A DNA stretch of 64,000 nt, taken from contig NZ_JAQZAN010000016.1 of the NCBI RefSeq assembly GCF_028737255.1, positions 1 to 64,000 of the forward strand, given 5' to 3'. Positions 56,688 to 64,000 of the stretch are shown piece by piece; the first letter of the stretch is position 1, and every line of letters starts with the position of its first letter. The DNA comes from Actinomycetospora straminea (GTDB lineage: Bacteria > Actinomycetota > Actinomycetes > Mycobacteriales > Pseudonocardiaceae). Made by a program: the position numbers and the translations under genes. The notes beneath the pieces were generated by a model, which had not been told where the DNA came from, did no database searches, and was given only the letters and a program-made list of their open reading frames with translations.

Positions 56688-57803
56688 CTACGCGGCGGCT
56701 TCGTTCTGCTTGCGCCAGCGGATGCCCGCGTCGAGGAAGTCGTCGATGAACCCGTCGAGCACCTGGCTGGTCTGCGACGTCTCCTGGTTGGTCCGCAGGT
56801 CCTTGACCATCTGGTAGGGGTGCAGCACGTAGGACCGCATCTGGTTGCCCCAGCTCGAGCCGGAGTCCTTCAGCGAGTCCAGCAGCGCGCGCTCCTCCTG
56901 CCGGCGGCGCTCCAGCAGCTTGGCCTGCAGCACGCTCATGGCCGTGGCCTTGTTCTGCAGCTGGCTGCGCTCGTTCTGGCAGGACACGACGATGCCCGTG
57001 GGCAGGTGGGTGATGCGCACCGCGGAGTCGGTGGTGTTGACGCCCTGCCCGCCGGGGCCCGACGAGCGGTAGACGTCGACGCGCAGGTCCTTCTCGTCGA
57101 TGTCGACGTGGTCGCTCTGCTCGACGACCGGGGCGACCTCGACGCCGGCGAAGCTCGTCTGGCGCCGGCCCTGGTTGTCGAACGGCGAGATGCGCACGAG
57201 CCGGTGGGTGCCCTGCTCGACCGACAGCGTCCCGTACGCGAACGGCGCGGTGACCTTGAAGGTCGCCGACTTGATGCCGGCCTCCTCCGCGTACGAGGTG
57301 TCGTAGACCTCGGTCGGGTAGCCGTGCCGCTCGGCCCAGCGCAGGTACATGCGCATGAGCATCTCGGCGAAGTCGGCGGCGTCGACGCCGCCGGCCTCCG
57401 CCCGGACGGTGACCAGCGCGTCGCGCTCGTCGTACTCACCGGAGAGCAGCGTGCGGACCTCGAACGCGTCGACGTCGGCCTTGAGCGCGGAGCGCTCGCC
57501 GTCGGCCTCGGTGCGCAGCTCGGCGGCGTCGGCGCCGTCGGACTCGTCGGCCATCTCGTAGAGCGTGCCGAGGTCGTCGAGCCGCGAGCGCAGCGACTCG
57601 GCCCGCTTGAGGTCGGCCTGCTTGTGCGTGAACGCGCTGGTCAGCTTCTGCGCGGTCTCGACGTCGTCCCACAGGTCGGGGGCCGCGACCTGCTGCTCGA
57701 GCTCCGCCACCTCGCGCCGCAGACCCTCGAGGTCCATCGCCGCCTCGACGCTGTCCAGGGAGGCGGCGAGGTCCTTCAGCTCGGTCGCGGTCGCGTCGTC
57801 CAC
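56688..57803 (-). CDS. prfB: Peptide chain release factor 2
   Basis: This 371-residue RF2 recognises UGA and UAA stops. Domains: an N-terminal helical domain, then the codon-reading loop [15 protein letters not shown] containing Ser-Pro-Phe, and the peptidyl-transferase loop [15 protein letters not shown] with GGQ. The frame is continuous: there is no programmed UGA frameshift near codon 25, unlike E. coli. GTG 57803 follows TACGCT by six bases and is probably leaderless. Confidence 0.97.
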   Translation of the reverse strand: MDDATATELKDLAASLDSVEAAMDLEGLRREVAELEQQVAAPDLWDDVETAQKLTSAFTHKQADLKRAESLRSRLDDLGTLYEMADESDGADAAELRTEADGERSALKADVDAFEVRTLLSGEYDERDALVTVRAEAGGVDAADFAEMLMRMYLRWAERHGYPTEVYDTSYAEEAGIKSATFKVTAPFAYGTLSVEQGTHRLVRISPFDNQGRRQTSFAGVEVAPVVEQSDHVDIDEKDLRVDVYRSSGPGGQGVNTTDSAVRITHLPTGIVVSCQNERSQLQNKATAMSVLQAKLLERRRQEERALLDSLKDSGSSWGNQMRSYVLHPYQMVKDLRTNQETSQTSQVLDGFIDDFLDAGIRWRKQNEAAA

Positions 57804-57809
57804 TCCCCC

Positions 57810-57815
57810 AGCGTA
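57810..57815 (-). promoter_or_regulatory. Putative -10 box, leaderless prfB
   Basis: TACGCT on the minus strand lies 6 bases before the GTG at 57803. Confidence 0.55.
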
Positions 57816-57873
57816 ATCGCCCCGCGCCGCGCGCCTCCCACACGCCGCGTCCGCACCGGGCGCGGCCGGACCG

Positions 57874-59208
57874 TCAGGTCCCGACGACGAACGCCTCCCG
57901 CTCCTCCGCCGACCCCTCGCGCAGCGCGAGGACGGCGGCGAGCGTGATCAGGCAGACGATCACCATGTAGACCGAGACCGACAGCGAGGTGCCCGTCGCG
58001 CCGATGAGGGCCTGGGCCACGAGCGGGGCGAACCCGCCGCCGAGCACCGCGCCGACCGCGTAGGCGAACGAGGCGCCGCTGTAGCGCACGGGCGCGGGGA
58101 AGAGCTCGGCGTACGCGGCGGCCTGCGGGCCGTAGGTCAGGCCCAGCCCGACCCCGAGCACGGCCACCGCGAGCAGCATCCACGGCAGCGACGCGGTGTC
58201 CAGGAGCAGGAAGAACGGGAACGACCAGACGAGCAGCAGGATCGTCCCGACGAGGTAGACGCGGCGCCGGCCCACCCGGTCCGACCACGACCCGCTCCAC
58301 ACGATCGCCACGCCCCACACGACCGCGCCGGCGATGCCGACCGCGAGCATCGTCGAGCTCGGGAGCCCGAGGACCCGGGTGCCGTACGAGGTGATGAAGG
58401 CGATGAGCAGGTAACCGATCATGTTGTTCGCGATGAACAGCCCGATCGCGACGAGCAGCGCGCGCGGCTGGTCGCGCAGCACGGCGAGCATCGGTGCGGA
58501 GCGGCGGGCGCGCTGCTCGCGCAGCTGGGTGAACACCGGGCTCTCGTCGACCCGGGCGCGCACGAACAGCCCGACGAAGACCAGCACGATCGAGAGCAGG
58601 AACGGGATGCGCCAGCCCCACGCCAGGAACTGCTCGCGGCTGGTCGAGGTCGAGACCAGGAGGAACACGAGGTTGGCGAGGACCAGGCCGATCGGCACGC
58701 CGACCTGCGGGTAGGTGCCGAAGAAGCCGCGGCGGCCCGGCGGGGCGTGCTCGACGGCCATGAGCGCCGCGCCGCCCCACTCGCCGCCGGCCGAGAGGCC
58801 CTGCAGCAGGCGCAGCACCAGCAGCAGGATCGGGGCGGCCACACCGATCGCCGCGTAGGTCGGCAGGAGGCCGACGCCGACCGTCGACAACCCCATGATC
58901 AACAGGGTGGCGACGAGCATGCCCTTGCGCCCGAGCCTGTCGCCGAGGTGGCCCGCGACCACCCCGCCGAGCGGGCGAGCGATGAAGCTGACGCCGATGG
59001 TCGCGAACGAGGCCAGCAGCGCCGTGCTGGGGTCGAGCGCGGTGAAGAACAGCTGGCTGAACACCAGCCCGGCCGCGCTGGCGTAGATGAAGAAGTCGTA
59101 CCACTCGATGGTGGTGCCGACGAGGCTCGCCAGCGCCACCCGCCGCACGGCGGCCGGGCTCGGCTCGTCGCGTCCGGTGCCCCGACGGCTCGGCGGGCTC
59201 TGCGTCAT
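57874..59208 (-). CDS. MHS-family metabolite:proton symporter (MFS)
   Basis: This 444-residue membrane protein with about 12 helices begins [21 protein letters not shown], the mark of the metabolite:H+ symporter family (KgtP, ShiA, ProP relatives). It has [21 protein letters not shown] (motif A) and [20 protein letters not shown], the family consensus. It should import an organic acid or osmolyte; the exact substrate is unknown. Confidence 0.93.
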   Translation of the reverse strand: MTQSPPSRRGTGRDEPSPAAVRRVALASLVGTTIEWYDFFIYASAAGLVFSQLFFTALDPSTALLASFATIGVSFIARPLGGVVAGHLGDRLGRKGMLVATLLIMGLSTVGVGLLPTYAAIGVAAPILLLVLRLLQGLSAGGEWGGAALMAVEHAPPGRRGFFGTYPQVGVPIGLVLANLVFLLVSTSTSREQFLAWGWRIPFLLSIVLVFVGLFVRARVDESPVFTQLREQRARRSAPMLAVLRDQPRALLVAIGLFIANNMIGYLLIAFITSYGTRVLGLPSSTMLAVGIAGAVVWGVAIVWSGSWSDRVGRRRVYLVGTILLLVWSFPFFLLLDTASLPWMLLAVAVLGVGLGLTYGPQAAAYAELFPAPVRYSGASFAYAVGAVLGGGFAPLVAQALIGATGTSLSVSVYMVIVCLITLAAVLALREGSAEEREAFVVGT

Positions 59209-59283
59209 CGCGGGCCTCCTGTGGTGATCACCGGTGTGGGTGTGCCGGGACCGTAGCCAGCAGCCCCGACACCGGGGAAGGGA

Positions 59284-61425
59284 TCAGACCGAGGCGACCG
59301 GCTCGTAGCGGCTGAAGCGGCGCGTGAAGCTCGCCGTCCCCGAGGTCAGCGCCCGCAGGTCCACCGGGTAGCGCAGCAGCGCCTGCTCGGGCACCTCCGC
59401 GCGCACCAGGGTGGTGCCGGGCGCGCCCGGCTCGGTGCCCACCACGCGGCCGTGCCGGGAGGCGAGGTCGCCGAGCACCGCGCCGAGCTGGGCGTCGTCG
59501 ACGGTGACCTCGACCTCGTAGAGCCGCTCCATGACCACCGTGCCCGCGGCCGCGACCGCCTCCTTGATCGCGAGCGACCCCGCGGTCTGGAACGCCTGGT
59601 CCGACGAGTCGACGCTGTGGGCCTTGCCGTCCACGAGCGTCACGCGCACGTCCACCACCGGCCGCCCGGGCGTCACGCCCGCCTCGAGCTGGGCGCGCAC
59701 GCCCTTCTCCACGCCCGGGATGTAGGCGCGCGGGATGACCCCGCCGACGATCCGGTCGACGAACTCGACGCCCGACCCGCGCGGCAGCGGCTCGATCTCG
59801 ATCCGGCACACGGCGAACTGCCCGTGCCCGCCGGACTGCTTGACGTGGCGCCCCAGCCCCGTCGCGGGCCCGGCGACCGTCTCGCGCTCGGGGACGGCGA
59901 CGTCGGTGACCTCGACGCTCGCCCCGGACGCCCGCAGGCGCGCGAGGACGACGTCGGCGTGCGCCTCGCCGGTGCACCACAGCACGATCTGGTGGGTGTC
60001 CTCGTTGCGCTCGACGCGCAGCGTGGTCTCGGTGGCGGCGAGCCGGGCGAGCCCGCGGGCCATCGCGTCCTGGGCCGAGCGGTCGGCCGCGGTCACCGCC
60101 ACCGGCAGCAGCGCCTCGGGCAGCTCCCAGCCGTCGAGGCCGACGGGGTCCTCGGCGGCGGACAGCGTGTCGCCGGTGGCCACCGGGCCGAGCCGGGTCA
60201 GCGCGCACAGGTCGCCCGCCACGCACCACGGCACCTCGCGCAGCGTGGCCCCCAGCGGGGCGTAGACCCGGTTGACGCGCACGGTCTCGGCGCCGGCGCG
60301 CACCTCGGGACCGGCCTGACCGGCCTGGTCGCTGTCGTGGGCGCCGTCGCGCGGGGCGGGGATGCGCAGCGGGTCGGCGCACACCGTCAGCGCGGTGTCG
60401 GGGCGCAGCCGGCCGGAGAACACGCGCACGAGCGAGACGCGGCTGCCCTGGGCGTCGGTCCCGGTGTGCACGACCTCGGCGACCAGCGGGCCGTCGGGGT
60501 CGGGGTCGACGGGGGCGTGCCCGGCGCCGTCGGGGGCGTGCGCGGGCAGCGGCGGGTGGGCGGTCGGGGGCGGGACGGCGTCGACGACGAGGTCGAGCAG
60601 GGCGTCCAGGCCGGCGCCGGTCGGGGCGCACACCCCGGCCACGGGCACGAGGGCGCGGCGCGCGACGGCCGTCGCCAGGTCGGCGCGCAGGGCGTCGAGC
60701 GCCACCGCGTCGCCGCCGATCCAGGACTCGAGCAGGGCCTCGTCCTCGCTCTGCTCGATGAGGGTCTCGACGAGCTCGCGGCGCAGGTCGTCGGGCTCGT
60801 CGGCGGTCGGGTCGTCGCCCGCCAGCAGCGGGTGCACGGTGACGGTGCCGTCGGCGTCGCGTCCCGACCGCGTCACGGGGACGAGCACCTCGCCCGACCC
60901 GGCGGCCACCTCGCGGCACGTGGCGAGCGCGGCGTCCACGTCGGCGCGGGCGTGGTCGAGGCGGCTGAGCACGAGCACGGCGGGCAGGTCCGCGCGGCGG
61001 CACTCGGCGAGCAGGGCCGAGGTCGGGGCGGCGACGCCGTCCGCGGCGTCCGCCGTCCCGACGACGAAGAGCACGGCGTCCGCGGCGCGCAGACCCGCGC
61101 GGACCTCGCCGAGGAAGTCGGGGCAGCCCGGGGTGTCGATCAAGTTGATCTTGATGCCGCGGTGGACCAGCGAGGCGACCGACGGGGCGACCGACCGCTG
61201 CTGGCGGCGGGCGTCCGGGTCGTGGTCGGTGACGGTGGTGCCCGCGGCGACCGAGCCGGCCCGCGGGATCGCGCCCGCGGCGGCCAGGAGCTCCTCGACC
61301 AGCGTCGTCTTGCCCGCCGCCATCGGTCCGACCACGGCGACCGAGCGCACGGCGGCCGGATCGTCCGGCGCGAGCTCCTCCGCACGCCCGCCCCGACCTC
61401 TCCGGACGTTGTCGGCCTTCCCCAT
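59284..61425 (-). CDS. Elongation-factor-G-like GTPase (EF-G2 type)
   Basis: This 713-residue translational-GTPase paralogue has P-loop VVGPMAAGKTTLVEEL and IDTPGCPDFLGEVRAG (G3), followed by domains II-V. Domain IV has RETVAGPATGLGRHVKQSGGHGQF and domain V ends TSGTASFTRRFSRYEPV. The G4 motif reads SRLDH instead of canonical NKxD, and switch I is divergent. It resembles actinobacterial FusA2, a second EF-G of uncertain role. ATG 61425 lies near GAGGTGG. Confidence 0.92.
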   Translation of the reverse strand: MGKADNVRRGRGGRAEELAPDDPAAVRSVAVVGPMAAGKTTLVEELLAAAGAIPRAGSVAAGTTVTDHDPDARRQQRSVAPSVASLVHRGIKINLIDTPGCPDFLGEVRAGLRAADAVLFVVGTADAADGVAAPTSALLAECRRADLPAVLVLSRLDHARADVDAALATCREVAAGSGEVLVPVTRSGRDADGTVTVHPLLAGDDPTADEPDDLRRELVETLIEQSEDEALLESWIGGDAVALDALRADLATAVARRALVPVAGVCAPTGAGLDALLDLVVDAVPPPTAHPPLPAHAPDGAGHAPVDPDPDGPLVAEVVHTGTDAQGSRVSLVRVFSGRLRPDTALTVCADPLRIPAPRDGAHDSDQAGQAGPEVRAGAETVRVNRVYAPLGATLREVPWCVAGDLCALTRLGPVATGDTLSAAEDPVGLDGWELPEALLPVAVTAADRSAQDAMARGLARLAATETTLRVERNEDTHQIVLWCTGEAHADVVLARLRASGASVEVTDVAVPERETVAGPATGLGRHVKQSGGHGQFAVCRIEIEPLPRGSGVEFVDRIVGGVIPRAYIPGVEKGVRAQLEAGVTPGRPVVDVRVTLVDGKAHSVDSSDQAFQTAGSLAIKEAVAAAGTVVMERLYEVEVTVDDAQLGAVLGDLASRHGRVVGTEPGAPGTTLVRAEVPEQALLRYPVDLRALTSGTASFTRRFSRYEPVASV

Positions 61426-61522
61426 GACGACCACCTCGCAGATCCCGACCCGTCGTCGCGTCGACACCCTCAGTCCACCGGAGTGACCGAGATCACGACA
61501 AGGGGTCGGGGCGGACGAGCTG

Positions 61523-62257
61523 TCAGACCTGGGCCACGCCGCCGTCGACGGCGAGCACCGAGCCGTTGACGTAGCTGGAGGCGTCCGAGGCCAGGAACAC
61601 CGCGGCGGCCGCCATCTCCTCCGGGGTGCCGTGGCGACCCAGGGGGATCACCTCCTCGGCCTGCGCACGGACCTCCGCCGGGACGAGGTCGAGCAGCCCC
61701 GGTGTCGGCACCATGCCCGGCGCGAGGACGTTGACGCGGAAGCCGTACCGCCGCGAGCTGTGGGCCCAGCCGCGGACGAGGTTGTGCACCGCGGCCTTCG
61801 TCGCCCCGTAGACCTCGAGGCCCCGCTGGGGGCGCGTCGCGGCGGTCGAGCCGGTCACGATCACCGAGGCCCCCTCCCGCAGCAGCGGCAGCGCCCCCTG
61901 GACCGTGAACACCGTGCCCTTGACGTTGGTGGCGAACTGGGCGTCGACCTGCTCCTCGGTGACCTCGCCGAACGCGGCGTCGATGCCGATCCCGGCGTTG
62001 GCGACGACGACGTCCACGTACCCGGCCTGCTCGCGCACGGTCCGGTAGAGGGCGTCGAGGTCGGCGGGCACGGCGACGTCGCAGACCACGGCGGTCACGT
62101 CCTCGCCGAGCTCGGCGACCGCCGCGTCGAGCGCCTCCTTGCGGCGGCCGGTGATGACCACCGTCGCCCCCTCGTCGCGGAAGGCGCGCGCGATGGCGAG
62201 CCCGATCCCGCTGCTGCCCCCGGTGACCACCGCGACCTTGCCCGCGAGGACGGCCAT
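61523..62257 (-). CDS. Short-chain dehydrogenase/reductase
   Basis: This 244-residue classical SDR has the cofactor loop VVTGGSSGIGLAIARAF, VVANAGIG and the catalytic set with Ser in VTGSTAATRP and YGATKAAVHNLV. It ends YVNGSVLAVDGGVAQV. It probably reduces or oxidises a carbonyl/alcohol with NAD(P). ATG 62257 has GAGGAGG eight bases upstream. It is divergent from the TetR gene, with two near-identical operators between. Confidence 0.93.
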   Translation of the reverse strand: MAVLAGKVAVVTGGSSGIGLAIARAFRDEGATVVITGRRKEALDAAVAELGEDVTAVVCDVAVPADLDALYRTVREQAGYVDVVVANAGIGIDAAFGEVTEEQVDAQFATNVKGTVFTVQGALPLLREGASVIVTGSTAATRPQRGLEVYGATKAAVHNLVRGWAHSSRRYGFRVNVLAPGMVPTPGLLDLVPAEVRAQAEEVIPLGRHGTPEEMAAAAVFLASDASSYVNGSVLAVDGGVAQV

Positions 62258-62278
62258 GCCGCCCACCTCCTCATGTTG

Positions 62279-62294
62279 TTGACCGATCCGTCCA
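62279..62294. promoter_or_regulatory. TetR operator 1 (SDR side)
   Basis: TTGACCGATCCGTCCA differs at one base from the reverse complement of the site at 62312-62327. It lies just upstream of the SDR ribosome site. Confidence 0.7.
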
Positions 62295-62311
62295 GAACAC
62301 CCTCGCCGATC

Positions 62312-62327
62312 TGGACCGATCGGTCAA
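62312..62327. promoter_or_regulatory. TetR operator 2
   Basis: TGGACCGATCGGTCAA contains the perfect 12-base palindrome GACCGATCGGTC at 62314-62325, a form common for TetR-family operators. Confidence 0.75.
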
Positions 62328-62339
62328 CATCTCGGCGCC

Positions 62340-62367
62340 GAGTTCTGGCCTGTCGGGTCCAGAACTC
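62340..62367. promoter_or_regulatory. Inverted repeat in the TetR gene promoter
   Basis: GAGTTCTGG-N10-CCAGAACTC has perfect 9-base arms. It ends one base before the putative -10 box of the TetR gene (62369-62374). A further CCAGAAC copy lies at 62292-62298. Confidence 0.65.
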
Positions 62368-62368
62368 G

Positions 62369-62374
62369 TACGGT
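62369..62374 (+). promoter_or_regulatory. Putative -10 box, leaderless TetR gene
   Basis: TACGGT lies 6 bases before the GTG at 62381. Confidence 0.5.
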
Positions 62375-62380
62375 CAGGGG

Positions 62381-62980
62381 GTGCCACGCCCCCGGGAGTT
62401 CGACGAGGAGCGCGTCGTCCTCGCCGTCCGCGACGCGTTCTGGGACAAGGGCTACGCGGCGACGTCGATGGACGACCTGCTGCGCGTGAGCGGGCTGGGC
62501 AAGGGCAGCCTCTACGGCGCCTTCGGCGACAAGCACCGGCTCTTCCTGCGGGTCCTGCGCGACTACGACGACGCGAACCTGCGCGGGCTGCGCGAGCGTC
62601 TGGCGTTCGCCGCGCGGGGGATCGACCTGGTGCGCGACTTCCTGCTCGGCGTGGCCGACGACCCGACCGGCGCCGCCCCGCGCCGCGGCTGCCTGCTGGC
62701 CAACAGCACCGCCGAGCTCGCCACCAGCACCCCGGACGTCGCGGCCGAGGCCCGCCGCAGCTACGACGCCATCACCGCGATCCTCACCGAGGCGCTCGAG
62801 CGCGCCCAGCGCGAGGGCGACGTCGACCCGGACGCCGACGCCGCAGAGATCGCCCGGGCGGTCCTCGCCGCCCAGCTCGGGCTCGTGGCGCTCGGCCGCA
62901 CCGGGATGGACCTCGCGGCGCTCACCACGGTGGCGCGGTCGGCCCTGGCGTGGTTGCTGCCGACGCCGGCGCCGCGCTAG
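62381..62980 (+). CDS. TetR/AcrR-family transcriptional repressor
   Basis: This 199-residue repressor begins with a helix-turn-helix domain (about 5-55): AVRDAFWDKGYAATSMDDLLRVSGLGKGSLYGAFGDKHRLF. A ligand-binding C-terminal domain follows, with CLLANSTAELATSTPDVAAEARR, which places it near the AcuR/YvdT-type group. The ligand is unknown. Three palindromic sites in the divergent spacer suggest it represses itself and the SDR gene. Its TAG stop shares CTAG with the convergent acyl-CoA dehydrogenase. Confidence 0.93.
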   Translation: MPRPREFDEERVVLAVRDAFWDKGYAATSMDDLLRVSGLGKGSLYGAFGDKHRLFLRVLRDYDDANLRGLRERLAFAARGIDLVRDFLLGVADDPTGAAPRRGCLLANSTAELATSTPDVAAEARRSYDAITAILTEALERAQREGDVDPDADAAEIARAVLAAQLGLVALGRTGMDLAALTTVARSALAWLLPTPAPR

Positions 62981-64000
62981 TCGATCGTGAGGGCCGCCAG
63001 CCGCTCGCGGTGCTCGTCGGCCGAGCCGAACAGCGGCGCGCGGCGGCGCGCGCGCTTGTAGAAGAAGTGCGCCTCGTGCTCCCAGGTGAAGCCGATGCCG
63101 CCGAAGAACTGGATCATCGCGCCGGTGGCGGCCCACGCCGCGTCCGACGCCTTGGCCTTCGCCACGGCCACGGCGATGTCCGTGGCCGGGTCGCCCGTCT
63201 CGCCCGAGTCCAGCGCGTGCGCGGCGAAGAGCACGGCGTGCTCGGCCATGGTCACGCCCACGTGCAGGTCGGCCATCGTGTGCTTGATCGCCTGGAACGA
63301 CCCGACCGGCACGCCGAACTGCTTGCGGTCGCGGTCGTAGTCGACGGTGCGGGTGAGCGCCTCGCGGGCGACGCCGACGAGGTCCGCCGCGGTGAGCACG
63401 GCGCCCCGGGCGGTCACCGCGCCGACGGCCTCGCCGCCGGAGAGCGTCCCGCCGGACAGGAGCTCGCCCGGGGTGTCGGCGAGCTCGACCGCGCCGACGC
63501 GGGCCGTGCCGTCGTAGGTCCGCTGGTCGCGCACGGACAGGCCCTGGGCGCCGGCCTCGACGAGGTAGAGCCCGGGCGCGCCCTCGGCGTCGGTGGCGGC
63601 GACGACGAACAGCCCGGCGACGCCCGGGTAGTCGACGGGCGACGCGGTGCCGGAGAGCCGCTCGCCCGAGGCGTCGACGGTGATGCCGCGCCCGCTGCGC
63701 CCGTCCCACGACCCCGCCTCGCCGCGCAGCGCGACGGTGCCGACGGTCTCGCCCGCGGCGAGGGCCGGCAGCCAGGCGGCCTGCTGGGCGGGGGAACCGG
63801 CGAGGCGCAGGGCCTCGGCGGCGAGCACGGTGGTGGTCCAGGGGCCGGGCGCGACGGCGGCGCCGAGCTCGCGCGCCACGACCTGCGCGTCGAGCAGCCC
63901 GAGGCCCAGGCCGTCGTGCTCCTCGGGCACGAGCACGGCGAGGGCGCCCTGGTCGGCGAGGCCCTTCCACAGCGTCAGCGGGTGGCCGTCGCCGTCGGGG
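62977..64000 (-). CDS. Acyl-CoA dehydrogenase family protein, 5' end beyond the window
   Basis: The reading frame runs to the window edge, so only the C-terminal 340 or so residues are present. It contains GLGLGLLDAQVVARELGAAV, then the FAD domain region (VALRGEAGSW), and the C-terminal helical domain with TVDYDRDRKQFGVPVGSFQAIKH and GGIGFTWEHEAHFFYKRAR. This is the flavoprotein acyl-CoA dehydrogenase pattern, closest to steroid side-chain or unusual acyl-CoA types. Substrate is unknown. The stop overlaps that of the TetR gene. Confidence 0.9.
   Translation of the reverse strand, partial: PDGDGHPLTLWKGLADQGALAVLVPEEHDGLGLGLLDAQVVARELGAAVAPGPWTTTVLAAEALRLAGSPAQQAAWLPALAAGETVGTVALRGEAGSWDGRSGRGITVDASGERLSGTASPVDYPGVAGLFVVAATDAEGAPGLYLVEAGAQGLSVRDQRTYDGTARVGAVELADTPGELLSGGTLSGGEAVGAVTARGAVLTAADLVGVAREALTRTVDYDRDRKQFGVPVGSFQAIKHTMADLHVGVTMAEHAVLFAAHALDSGETGDPATDIAVAVAKAKASDAAWAATGAMIQFFGGIGFTWEHEAHFFYKRARRRAPLFGSADEHRERLAALTID

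Noticed and set aside
56688-57803. Programmed frameshift in prfB
   Set aside because: The reading frame is continuous from GTG to stop with no internal UGA near codon 25.

Overview
The window is about 74% GC chromosomal DNA from an actinomycete, most likely Pseudonocardiales. Three things point there: codon use is uniformly high GC, GTG starts are frequent, and two gene blocks match mycobacterial order. One block is dinG-pncB-clpS-DUF2017-mec-cysO-cysM-rhomboid-MBL-rph-rdgB. The other is prfB-ftsE-ftsX-smpB plus a nearby tmRNA gene. Species cannot be named from the sequence. No plasmid, prophage, insertion sequence or CRISPR array is visible. No stretch above 300 bases lacks a gene or RNA.

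Layout. 0-6.9 kb: DNA polymerase IV, an Hsp20/MerR pair with an operator-like palindrome, a PPOX/F420 oxidoreductase, a patatin, a stand-alone NIS-type siderophore synthetase coupled to a Dabb protein, and a universal stress protein. 7-12.3 kb: an SDR divergent from a PadR-P450 operon, an ANTAR regulator and a ThDP enzyme of the acetolactate synthase type. 12.4-24 kb: a secreted cutinase/polysaccharide-lyase fusion, an S9 peptidase, trpS, a HIT protein, an amidotransferase, a luciferase-like oxidoreductase and a large low-complexity surface protein. 24-26.6 kb: a compact polyamine operon, with an ornithine-decarboxylase-like PLP enzyme followed by a SpeD-SpeE fusion. 26.7-31.9 kb: thioesterase and acyl-CoA synthetase, bcp, an atypical tRNA beside an HNH nuclease, and an epoxide-hydrolase-like enzyme coupled to an RsmC-like methyltransferase.

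31.9-43.4 kb is the conserved mycobacterial-type block. rdgB and rph handle nucleotide and RNA maintenance, and an MBL phosphodiesterase-like protein and a rhomboid protease follow. cysM, cysO and mec form the O-phosphoserine/sulfur-carrier cysteine pathway. clpS, pncB, pncA and dinG follow. 43.5-48.2 kb is a tightly overlapping operon, ctaD-serB-PTH2-like-ATP-grasp. 48.3-53 kb: tRNA-Ala, an Fe-S photolyase with an MFS exporter, and a membrane pseudokinase. 53.1-57.8 kb: ssrA, an amidohydrolase, smpB, ftsX, ftsE and prfB, which combine ribosome rescue, division and translation termination. 57.9-64 kb: an MHS-family transporter, an EF-G-like GTPase, an SDR divergent from a TetR regulator with clear operators, and an acyl-CoA dehydrogenase cut by the window edge.

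A recurring theme is gene-start architecture. About 15 genes have a TANNNT-like -10 box only 6-8 bases before the start codon and no Shine-Dalgarno, so they are probably leaderless. Most other adjacent co-directional genes are coupled by 4-base ATGA or GTGA overlaps.
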